DNA of 64,000 nt from NCBI RefSeq assembly GCF_000422705.1, contig NZ_AUGO01000008.1, positions 124,001 to 188,000 of the forward strand. Reading direction: 5' to 3'. The translations under genes and the position numbers were made by a program. The DNA is from Flavobacterium soli DSM 19725 (GTDB lineage: Bacteria > Bacteroidota > Bacteroidia > Flavobacteriales > Flavobacteriaceae). The stretch's first letter is position 1; each line of letters starts with the position of its first letter. Below, one piece after another: positions 57,124-64,000 of the stretch. The notes under the pieces are model-generated. The model saw only the letters and a program-made list of their open reading frames with translations. It was not told where the DNA came from and did no database searches.

Positions 57124-59139
57124 ATGATTAAATTAAATAAAAGCCTTTTAATGGTTGCCTCGCTTTTGATAGCGTTTTCAACCTATGCTCAAAAAACATA
57201 CAAAATAAAATCGCCTGGAAAAAAGAATGAACTTATATTCAATCTTACCAAAAATGGCGAACCGCAATACCAATTTTCATTCGACGGAAAATCGGTAATC
57301 GAGCCATCGTTGTTGGGTTTTGAATTTCAAGAACAGGCAAAAATGACAGCTGGTTTCACAGTTGTTAAGGCAGAGGAGAAATCTACAAATACGGTATGGG
57401 AACAGCCTTGGGGTGAGTTCAAAAAAGTGAGAGACAACCACAACCAGCTGATTGTTCATTTGCAGGAAACAGCAGGGGAGAAGCGTTTGGTGGACATCAT
57501 TTTCAGGGTTTTTGACGATGGATTGGGTTTCAGATATTTTTTTCCTAAACAGCCAAATTTGGACAAAGTGAAAATCTCCAATGAGATTACGCAGTTTACT
57601 TTTCCGTTTGATAACGATGTATGGTCGATTCCGGTTCACCGAGAAAATAGCTACTATGAGAGTTTCTACAAAAAAACTCCGATGAGTCAAACCGATACAA
57701 TCAACACGCCAGCTACTTTTGAAACAAAGGACAAATTATTTGTAGCGATTCATGAGGCTAATTTGACCGATTTTGCTTCAATGACGTTATTAAAAGCTAA
57801 AGGGAATCAGTATAAAAGCGACTTGGTGCCGTGGAGAGATGGTGTGAAAGTGTATGCTCAAACGCCTTTCGAAACGCCTTGGAGAACGATTATAGTAGGG
57901 ACAAAACCCGGAGATTTGATGGCTTCAACAGTGATGCTAAATCTAAATGAACCTACTAAAATAAAAGACGTTTCGTGGATTGAACCTTCAAAATATATCG
58001 GGATTTGGTGGGGAATGCATTTGGAAAAATACAGCTGGGGACAGGGACCAAAACATGGAGCAACAACTGAAAACACAAAAAGGTACATCGATTTTGCTGC
58101 TCAACACGGTTTGGACGGTGTCTTAGTTGAAGGTTGGAACATAGGTTGGGATGGCGATTGGACAGCCGATGGAACTTCGTTCAGTTTTTTAAAGGCTTAT
58201 CCCGATTTTGATTTGGACGAAATTACGGCTTACGCCAAAAAGAAAAACGTTCGTCTTATCGGTCATCATGAAACGGCGGGAGCCTCACAGCATTATGAAA
58301 GTCAAATGGATGAAGCTTTCAAGCTGTATCACTCTAAAGGTGTAAATGCTGTTAAAACGGGTTATGTGAACAAGTATTTGGACAAGAAAGAATGGCACGA
58401 TAGCCAATATGGTGTTCGCCATTATAGAAAAGTAATTGAAACGGCTGCAAAACACCAAATCATGATTGACAATCACGAACCTGTAAAAGGAACTGGTTTG
58501 CAAAGAACTTATCCAAACCTGATGACACAGGAAGGTGCAAGAGGTCAGGAATACAATGCTTGGTCGGCTGATGGAGGAAACACGCCTGAACATTTAAATG
58601 TTTTACCGTTTACACGTATGCTTTCCGGACCGTTGGATTATACACCAGGAAATTTCGACTTTGATTATAAATTGCCTCAAGGAGCAAAAGTACAAACTAC
58701 TTTGGCAGCACAATTGGCTTTGTATGTGGTGTTATTTAGTCCGTTGCAAATGGCTTCGGATTTACCTGAAAATTATGAAGGCAAGCCCGAGTTTCAATTT
58801 ATCAAGGATGTGCCTTGCATTTGGGCAGACACTAAGCCACAGGATTCAAAAATTGGAGAATATACAGCAATCGCTCGTAAAGATTGGGATACAGAGGACT
58901 GGTATTTTGGAGCAATTACAAACGATAAAGTCCGTGAGATAAAAGTTGATTTGTCATTTCTGGAAAAAGGAACAAGCTATACCGCAACCATTTATCAGGA
59001 TGGTCCTGGAGCCGATTATAAAACAAATCCATATCCTGTTGTAATTTCTACGAAGACAGTTGATCGTTCAACAGACTTAAGCTTTAAGTTAGCTAGTGGA
59101 GGTGGAGTAGCTGTAAAGTTTGCCGCTATTAAAAAATAA
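57124..59139 (+). CDS. GH97 alpha-glucosidase, SusB-like
   Basis: The 671-residue protein has a signal peptide (FSTYAQ), an N-terminal beta-sandwich, the TIM barrel (IGIWWGMHLEKYSWGQG near residue 290, VLVEGWNIGWDGDW) and a C-terminal beta domain. The segment MIDNHEPVKGTGLQRTYPNL near residue 447, followed by EGARGQEYN, corresponds to the SusB region with the catalytic Glu residues, so it fits the inverting alpha-glucosidase branch (family knowledge). It acts in the periplasm on imported oligosaccharides. It closes the PUL and is followed by a terminator. Confidence 0.9.
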   Translation: MIKLNKSLLMVASLLIAFSTYAQKTYKIKSPGKKNELIFNLTKNGEPQYQFSFDGKSVIEPSLLGFEFQEQAKMTAGFTVVKAEEKSTNTVWEQPWGEFKKVRDNHNQLIVHLQETAGEKRLVDIIFRVFDDGLGFRYFFPKQPNLDKVKISNEITQFTFPFDNDVWSIPVHRENSYYESFYKKTPMSQTDTINTPATFETKDKLFVAIHEANLTDFASMTLLKAKGNQYKSDLVPWRDGVKVYAQTPFETPWRTIIVGTKPGDLMASTVMLNLNEPTKIKDVSWIEPSKYIGIWWGMHLEKYSWGQGPKHGATTENTKRYIDFAAQHGLDGVLVEGWNIGWDGDWTADGTSFSFLKAYPDFDLDEITAYAKKKNVRLIGHHETAGASQHYESQMDEAFKLYHSKGVNAVKTGYVNKYLDKKEWHDSQYGVRHYRKVIETAAKHQIMIDNHEPVKGTGLQRTYPNLMTQEGARGQEYNAWSADGGNTPEHLNVLPFTRMLSGPLDYTPGNFDFDYKLPQGAKVQTTLAAQLALYVVLFSPLQMASDLPENYEGKPEFQFIKDVPCIWADTKPQDSKIGEYTAIARKDWDTEDWYFGAITNDKVREIKVDLSFLEKGTSYTATIYQDGPGADYKTNPYPVVISTKTVDRSTDLSFKLASGGGVAVKFAAIKK

Positions 59140-59160
59140 GTTTTGAGTTAGTTAAATTGC

Positions 59161-59190
59161 ATGCCTCGTGATGATTTCGTCACGAGGCAT
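59161..59190 (+). terminator. terminator of the PUL operon
   Basis: ATGCCTCGTGA and TCACGAGGCAT form an 11-bp stem 21 bases after the GH97 stop. The T run is weak. Confidence 0.7.
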
Positions 59191-59211
59191 TTGCATATTA
59201 TAAGTTACATC

Positions 59212-59288
59212 TCTCTGATTAAAATCAGAGATTACAAAATGGGTCAAGCCTCTGGCTCTTAAACTTGATGTGAAAGTTCCGTAGGAAC
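59212..59288. repeat. small REP-like hairpins
   Basis: TCTCTGATT/AATCAGAGA (59212-59231) and GTTCCGTAGGAAC (59276-59288) lie in the gap after the PUL. The second resembles dispersed Bacteroidetes intergenic repeats by recall. No gene is seen in 59191-59370. Confidence 0.5.
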
Positions 59289-59370
59289 GAAATTACTGAA
59301 GCAACGAATTTTAATCCGTTGGATATTAGAATATAAAACTATGAATTTCAATCCGCAGAATCGTGCAAAA

Positions 59371-59841
59371 TCAATTCCTGTTTTGCACCATTTTCTTAAT
59401 AATTACAATTTGTCCCAAATGATAATGCAAATGTTCGATTATACCACTAAGATTTCGATAATAGTTTCCGTATTTTTCATCTATAAAATCTTCAAAGAAA
59501 ATACTTTCGGGCAATTGTTCGATGAGGTTGGCAAATTTTTCGGCATCAGCCCAAGTTTTCTCTAAAAGTTGTTGCCAATCTTCTTCGGACTCAATGGGAG
59601 GATGCAGGAAACTGTATTCATCTTTTGCATTTAAGGGTTTGCCTTCCAAAACTTCTGCAACAGCACTCACAAAATAGCCCACATGATAGGTAAGAACAGC
59701 AATCGTATTGAAAGAATGGATCTGCTGGGTGGCGTGTTGCCAATTTACATCGGATAAAGTATCTTTTAGATTCGAAACGCTCCAGTTGCCACCGAAGTAA
59801 ACATCTCGTAAGTGTTTTGCTATTTGTTGAGGTAGGTTCAT
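59371..59841 (-). CDS. DinB-family protein
   Basis: The 156-residue protein is a DinB-like four-helix bundle: NWSVSNLKDTLSDVNWQHAT near residue 19, a His in TIAVLTYHVGYFVSA near 46, and LSGIIEHLHYHLGQIVIIKK near 131 with the second His pair. Such proteins bind a divalent metal and often act in thiol or bacillithiol transfer. No partner is nearby. Confidence 0.8.
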   Translation of the reverse strand: MNLPQQIAKHLRDVYFGGNWSVSNLKDTLSDVNWQHATQQIHSFNTIAVLTYHVGYFVSAVAEVLEGKPLNAKDEYSFLHPPIESEEDWQQLLEKTWADAEKFANLIEQLPESIFFEDFIDEKYGNYYRNLSGIIEHLHYHLGQIVIIKKMVQNRN

Positions 59842-59924
59842 GGTTTTATTTTTTTACAAATAAAGATATTATAAATTTTTGTAGTAATTCTTAAAATTAA
59901 TGATCAACTAGCCAATATAATGTG

Positions 59925-60920
59925 CTAATTTCCTCTAATCCGATTAAGTATTCCAATCATCAAAGCTTTTCCATCACGCTTTTGTTTCGGAACTCCATCT
60001 GCTTTCAATGTGCCATTTTTTTCCCTAAACACATAACTGAAGGCAAATTGTGATTGGTTAGAATCTGTATTGAGCAGTCCAAAACGCAAGTCGTTAAAGT
60101 AATAGAGATTGTCTTTTTTTGTAATAATAAACCAGCCTTCGCTCACTGTTTTGAGTGTTTCAAAATCTGGATTTCCAGCAAGTTCTTTTGTGAGTTCGTT
60201 GTTCTTTTTATAACTATTAAAAGTGATAGGCTGACTATCAAATATCGAATAATCTCCTAAAAGATAGGCGTCTTTTGTAGCAACATTGGCATTCCATAAG
60301 ATACAGTTGAAGGCGGTTGGCTTTACGATAAGATCATTATAAGTAATATTTTGACTTTTTAGTGCTGTTTCAAATTGATGCAAAGCGTGAAGTTTTAATC
60401 CAGAAGTCAGAGCCAAATAACCCGAAGAGATGTAAATACCTCTTAGCACATATTTTTTTCGTAAAGAAAATGTAGGCTTTCGCCAAGCTATTAGTAGCGA
60501 AATCAGCAAAGGTAACGTGTACAACGGATCAATAACGAAGATTGTTTTTAGTGCAATTCTGTCATGTAAAGGCCAGAAAATTTGTGTTCCCCACGATGTG
60601 AAAATATCCAGAAGAACGTGAGTCAGTAAGCACCAAAACACTAGTAAAGAAGAACTCTTGAAATCAATTTTTCCTCTTTCTAATTTTGTTATGATCCATC
60701 CCAATATTGGCGAAAGCAAAGCAAAAAACAATAAAGAATGACTGAGGCCTCGATGAATGGCGACACCATCGACAGGTTTCAAAAAATGTCCTACGACGAT
60801 ATCTAAGTCAGGAATAGTGCCTAGAATTGCCCCATATAGGAAGGTTTTCCGTTGCAGTTTTTCACCCGCACATAATTCGGCTGTTGCAATTCCTAAAACA
60901 ATCTGAGTAAATGAATCCAT
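59925..60920 (-). CDS. YdjM/DUF457-like membrane metal-dependent hydrolase
   Basis: From the ATG at 60920 (MDSFTQIVLGIATAELCAGE) the protein has 331 residues; the longer frame runs through the upstream promoter area. It has several membrane helices and the LexA-induced YdjM-type motifs: GTIPDLDIVVGHF near residue 35, HRGLSHSLLFF near 55 and THVLLDIFTSWGTQIFWPLH near 95, whose His and Asp residues bind metal. Substrate unknown; membrane-located. Confidence 0.85.
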   Translation of the reverse strand: MDSFTQIVLGIATAELCAGEKLQRKTFLYGAILGTIPDLDIVVGHFLKPVDGVAIHRGLSHSLLFFALLSPILGWIITKLERGKIDFKSSSLLVFWCLLTHVLLDIFTSWGTQIFWPLHDRIALKTIFVIDPLYTLPLLISLLIAWRKPTFSLRKKYVLRGIYISSGYLALTSGLKLHALHQFETALKSQNITYNDLIVKPTAFNCILWNANVATKDAYLLGDYSIFDSQPITFNSYKKNNELTKELAGNPDFETLKTVSEGWFIITKKDNLYYFNDLRFGLLNTDSNQSQFAFSYVFREKNGTLKADGVPKQKRDGKALMIGILNRIRGN

Positions 60921-61049
60921 GAAGTAGCGCTTGAATTGCAAATTTAAGGTATTGCGACTTGAAAATAGTAGCATTGATTCGAATGTTATAACATCGCTAT
61001 AAGATTTTATTTCTATTTTTACGCCAAATAAAACAAATAACAAACAATT

Positions 61050-61928
61050 ATGGCTTCAGGTTTTTTTGCAATTTTAGATGATATAGCGGCTTTGATGGAT
61101 GATGTTGCAGTAACGAGTAAACTGGCCACACAAAGAACAGCTGGAATTTTAGGTGATGATTTGGCTGTAAATGCAGAAAAAGCAACAGGTTTCCTTTCTT
61201 CAAGCGAATTACCTGTTTTATGGTCTATTACAAAAGGTTCTTTCATCAACAAGTTGATAATACTGCCTGCGGTTTTTTTATTAAACTATTTCTTCCCAGT
61301 TGTAATTACAATTATTTTGGTTTTAGGAGGGGCTTTTTTAGCTTACGAAGGTGCTGAAAAAATTGTAGAATTTGTATTTCACCGTCCTAAGAAAGGTAGT
61401 GAAGTGCTAATAGAGAGTGATTTGCCTGAAAATGCTGCAAATTCTGAAAAATCAAAAATCAGTTCTGCTATAAAAACAGACTTCATTCTTTCTCTAGAAA
61501 TTGTGATTATTGCTTTGGCAACAGTCATAGAACATGAACATCCTTTATTGACACAAATTCTTTCAGTTACTTTTGTAGCAATTATAGCAACAGTTGGTGT
61601 CTATGGAATTGTAGCCTTGATTGTAAGAATGGATGATGCTGGGCTTTATCTTATAAAAAAATCAAACGATAAAGGTTTTTTAGCATTTTTAGGTCAGTTT
61701 TTAGTAAAAGCCTTGCCTATCATTATCAAGATGCTATCTGTTGTAGGAACTATAGCTTTATTGTTGGTTTCTGGAGGTATATTTGTTCATAATATTGATT
61801 ATTTACACCACAACTTACCTAATATTCCTTCCATAATTAATGAATTTGGAGTAGGACTAATCGTAGGATTGTTAGTTGTTGGTGTATTGACAATTGGGAA
61901 AAAAATAGTCCCGACCAAAAGTAAATAG
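61050..61928 (+). CDS. DUF808 (YedI-like) membrane protein
   Basis: The 292-residue protein starts with ASGFFAILDDIAALMDDVAV, the invariant opening of the DUF808 family, continues with KLATQRTAGILGDDLAVNAE and has about six membrane helices (AVFLLNYFFPVVITIILVLG near residue 74, and others). Function unknown. It is divergent from the YdjM-like gene. Confidence 0.9.
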   Translation: MASGFFAILDDIAALMDDVAVTSKLATQRTAGILGDDLAVNAEKATGFLSSSELPVLWSITKGSFINKLIILPAVFLLNYFFPVVITIILVLGGAFLAYEGAEKIVEFVFHRPKKGSEVLIESDLPENAANSEKSKISSAIKTDFILSLEIVIIALATVIEHEHPLLTQILSVTFVAIIATVGVYGIVALIVRMDDAGLYLIKKSNDKGFLAFLGQFLVKALPIIIKMLSVVGTIALLLVSGGIFVHNIDYLHHNLPNIPSIINEFGVGLIVGLLVVGVLTIGKKIVPTKSK

Positions 61929-62105
61929 CATCATTACTTCTATATAAAATTCAGCCATAATTTTGATTGTTTTTCTGTAGCAGAATCAAATTATAAGATA
62001 GAACTCTACAGATGTTTAATCTATTATTTGATAGCTTTTTTTTCATATTCTTTAATTTTAGTCCATAAAAATTATACATAATATAGTTTTATAAAAAATA
62101 ATTAT

Positions 62106-62113
62106 TACATTTG
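62106..62113 (+). promoter_or_regulatory. -7 box TACATTTG of the uronate operon
   Basis: Exact TAnnTTTG match that directly abuts the palindromic operator and lies 27 bases before kduI. Confidence 0.6.
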
Positions 62114-62127
62114 TGTAATCGATTACA
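62114..62127. promoter_or_regulatory. LacI-type operator TGTAATCGATTACA
   Basis: This 14-bp perfect palindrome with a central CG is the usual form of LacI-family sites. It directly follows the -7 box, so a bound repressor would cover the transcription start. A KdgR or UxuR-like LacI regulator lifting on uronate is the likely controller (inference); its gene is not in the window. Confidence 0.65.
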
Positions 62128-62140
62128 ATAAAATTATAGT

Positions 62141-62977
62141 ATGATACATTTTAGTTTCCGTTATGCAACAAATCCTTCTGATGTAGTTGCCTATGGCACA
62201 CAGAAAATAAGAGAACAATTTTTGATAGAAAAATTATTTACTCCAGAAGATATTCATTTGGTCTATTCAATGTATGATCGGTACATCGTTGGAGGGATAA
62301 TGCCAGTGAAAGAGAATTTAAAACTGGAAACGATACCCTATTTAAAATCAGAACATTTTTTAGATAGAAGAGAGCTAGGAATTATAAATGTTGGCGGAAA
62401 AGGGACTGTGAGTGTTGACGGTGAAATCTTTGAATTAAGCAAAAAAGAAGCTTTATATGTGGGAAGTGGTGCGAAAGAAGTCATTTTCTCAAGTCTTGAA
62501 GAAACCCCTGCTTTGTTTTATATCAATTCGGCTCCAGCACATGCTCATTTTCCAAACAAAAAAGTGACTAAAGAAAATGCGGAAATTGTTCATCTTGGTG
62601 AAGATAAATATGCCAACAAGCGGATTATCAATAAATTAATCGTAAATAGTGTAGCTCCAACTTGCCAATTACAAATGGGATTGACTGAACTTTTACCAGG
62701 AAATATCTGGAACACAATGCCTGCTCATACTCATAACAGGAGGATGGAAGCCTATTTCTATTTTGATTTGGAAGAAGGACAAACCATCTGCCATTTTATG
62801 GGCGAACCACAAAACACAAGACACATTTTTATGCAAAATCATCAGGCGGTTTTATCACCAGAATGGTCGATTCATTCTGGAGCTGGAACCTCTAATTATT
62901 CCTTTATTTGGGGAATGGCCGGTGAAAATTTAGACTACAGTGATATGGACATTTGTCCTCCAAACGAACTAAGATAA
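62141..62977 (+). CDS. kduI: 5-dehydro-4-deoxy-D-glucuronate isomerase
   Basis: The 278-residue protein is a double cupin typical of KduI: FSFRYATNPSDVVAYGTQKI near the start, VGGIMPVKENLKLE near residue 50, LDRRELGIINVGGKGTVSVD near 74, and the metal-binding HTHNRRMEAYFYFDLEEG near 196 followed by PEWSIHSGAGTSNYSFIWGM near 245. It converts 5-keto-4-deoxyuronate to 2,5-diketo-3-deoxygluconate in pectin or uronan breakdown. It is the first gene of the operon. Confidence 0.95.
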   Translation: MIHFSFRYATNPSDVVAYGTQKIREQFLIEKLFTPEDIHLVYSMYDRYIVGGIMPVKENLKLETIPYLKSEHFLDRRELGIINVGGKGTVSVDGEIFELSKKEALYVGSGAKEVIFSSLEETPALFYINSAPAHAHFPNKKVTKENAEIVHLGEDKYANKRIINKLIVNSVAPTCQLQMGLTELLPGNIWNTMPAHTHNRRMEAYFYFDLEEGQTICHFMGEPQNTRHIFMQNHQAVLSPEWSIHSGAGTSNYSFIWGMAGENLDYSDMDICPPNELR

Positions 62978-62980
62978 GCT

Positions 62981-63766
62981 ATGCAATTATTCAATTTAAA
63001 AAATAAAAACGCCCTGATTACTGGTGGAACTCACGGGTTAGGAATGGCTATAGCCGAAGGTTTGGCAATCGCTGGAGCACAGTTAATTATTACAGGAACA
63101 ACGCCTTCAAAAATGGAGGAAGCAATTTCTTATTATACTTCAAAAGGATACCAAGCAAAAGGTTATTTATTTGATGTAACTGATGAAAAAGCAGCTGCTG
63201 AAAACGTAGAAAAAATCATCAACGAAGTTGGTGACATCCATATTTTGGTCAATAATGCTGGAATCATCAAAAGAGAGTTGGCTATCACAATGCCGGTTGC
63301 CGATTTCAGAAAAGTCATTGATGTAGATTTGGTTGGACCCTTTATAATGTCGCAATTGGTTGCAAAACAAATGATTGAACGTAAAGAAGGAAAGATTATC
63401 AACATCTGTTCAATGATGAGCGAATTGGGCAGAAACAGTGTTTCGGCTTATGCTGCAGCAAAAGGCGGACTAAAAATGCTCACGAAAAATTTGGCTACTG
63501 AATGGGCAAAACACAACATCCAAGTCAATGGAATTGGTCCTGGTTATTTTGCAACTTCTCAAACCGAACCCATTCGAGTTGATGGTCATCCTTTCAATGA
63601 GTTCATCATCAGCAGAACTCCAGCAGCACGTTGGGGAGATCCCGAAGATTTGGCGGGAACGGCTGTTTTCTTGGCTTCAAAAGCGAGTGATTTTGTAAAC
63701 GGACAAATAATTTATGTTGATGGAGGAATCTTGGCCACCATCGGGAAACCTTCAAACGAAGAATAA
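62981..63766 (+). CDS. kduD: 2-dehydro-3-deoxy-D-gluconate 5-dehydrogenase
   Basis: The 261-residue SDR has the cofactor motif [18 protein letters not shown] near residue 11, [13 protein letters not shown] near 86, and the catalytic [21 protein letters not shown] near 137 with Ser and YxxxK. The substrate call rests on the position 3 bases after kduI and on KduD-like segments ([12 protein letters not shown] near 185). It turns the diketo acid into 2-keto-3-deoxygluconate. Confidence 0.9.
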   Translation: MQLFNLKNKNALITGGTHGLGMAIAEGLAIAGAQLIITGTTPSKMEEAISYYTSKGYQAKGYLFDVTDEKAAAENVEKIINEVGDIHILVNNAGIIKRELAITMPVADFRKVIDVDLVGPFIMSQLVAKQMIERKEGKIINICSMMSELGRNSVSAYAAAKGGLKMLTKNLATEWAKHNIQVNGIGPGYFATSQTEPIRVDGHPFNEFIISRTPAARWGDPEDLAGTAVFLASKASDFVNGQIIYVDGGILATIGKPSNEE

Positions 63767-63777
63767 AATATTTTAAA

Positions 63778-64000
63778 ATGAGTACGACTTTTATTCACGA
63801 CAATTTTTTATTAGAAAATAAATATGCTGAAGAATTGTATCACAATTATTCTAAAAATCAGCCAATTATAGATTACCACAATCATTTATCACCTAAATTG
63901 ATTGCCGAAAATTATAGCTTTAAAAACATTTCCGATGTCTGGATCAACGGCGATCATTACAAGTGGAGAGCGATGAGGACGTTAGGTGTAAACGAAAAAT
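63778..64000 (+). CDS. uxaC: glucuronate/uronate isomerase, 3' partial
   Basis: The frame opens with an ATG 11 bases after kduD and runs off the window (74 residues visible). The sequence [17 protein letters not shown] near residue 31 has the metal-binding HxH of UxaC, followed by [20 protein letters not shown], another family signature. The enzyme isomerises D-glucuronate and D-galacturonate to keto-sugars. It shows that the operon handles free uronates as well as unsaturated ones. Confidence 0.9.
   Translation, partial: MSTTFIHDNFLLENKYAEELYHNYSKNQPIIDYHNHLSPKLIAENYSFKNISDVWINGDHYKWRAMRTLGVNEK

Noticed and set aside
1..64000. tRNA, rRNA, insertion sequences, phage or integron genes
   Set aside because: None was recognised on either strand; short inverted repeats are present but no transposase or integrase motif.

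Overview
The window reads as chromosomal DNA of a Flavobacterium-like member of the Bacteroidetes (inference from content). The support is: low GC with AT-rich intergenic DNA, a SusC/SusD polysaccharide-utilisation locus, a type IX secretion (gliding-type) adhesin with its PorP/SprF partner, TAnnTTTG promoter boxes, many lipoproteins, and short REP-like inverted repeats between genes. I see no rRNA, tRNA, insertion sequence, phage or CRISPR array.

Layout. 1-4.3 kb: the end of a TonB-receptor-type outer-membrane barrel, MiaE-like tRNA hydroxylase, a GNAT acetyltransferase and a pentapeptide-repeat protein. 4.6-8.9 kb: a polymorphic-toxin-like locus. It has a lipoprotein carrier with a Gly-rich linker and a C-terminal HELVH zincin domain interrupted by one in-frame TGA, a small secreted protein, a start-less AHH nuclease tip, an Imm11-like immunity gene and further unknown proteins. 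8.93-9.31 kb: a non-coding array with strict 21-bp period. 9.5-12.2 kb: VWA protein plus MoxR/ChlI-type AAA ATPase. 13.25-20.27 kb: a 2003-residue SprB-like adhesin and its SprF partner. 20.3-30.9 kb: housekeeping genes (tpiA, TlpA-like thioredoxin, DoxX-like membrane protein, DUF1599, folP, rlmH, a metal-receptor protein, two DUF4197 paralogues, rarD). 31.1-34.6 kb: fused isobutyryl-CoA mutase. 34.7-39.3 kb: hydrolase, MFS transporter and small conserved proteins.

39.4-47.6 kb looks like a stress island: SDR, YetF/DUF421, a DUF892 ferritin-like protein with a histone-H1-like tail, several small secreted or very hydrophilic proteins, large-subunit catalase KatE and a DUF2892-SRPBCC protein. 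A second 21-bp-period array lies at 46.7-46.96 kb. 47.7-59.1 kb is a complete SUS-type locus: a divergent SusR-like regulator, two surface-type proteins, SusC, SusD, a GH71/99-like lipoprotein and a GH97 alpha-glucosidase. It probably captures and cuts an alpha-glycan. The window ends in a uronate-catabolism operon (kduI-kduD-uxaC) with a LacI-type palindrome directly next to its promoter box.

The two most unusual signals are the pair of degenerate 21-bp arrays (8928-9305 and 46711-46962) and the toxin locus with a single-nonsense carrier and a displaced AHH tip. The arrays have equal period, share a TCAATT-like core in opposite strand orientation, and each lies 5' of a gene read in that orientation. 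Several starts were set downstream of the longest possible reading frame because the longer versions begin at TTG/GTG or inside a promoter. Small genes at 27954-28106, 38556-38696 and 41897-42049 were read directly from the sequence.
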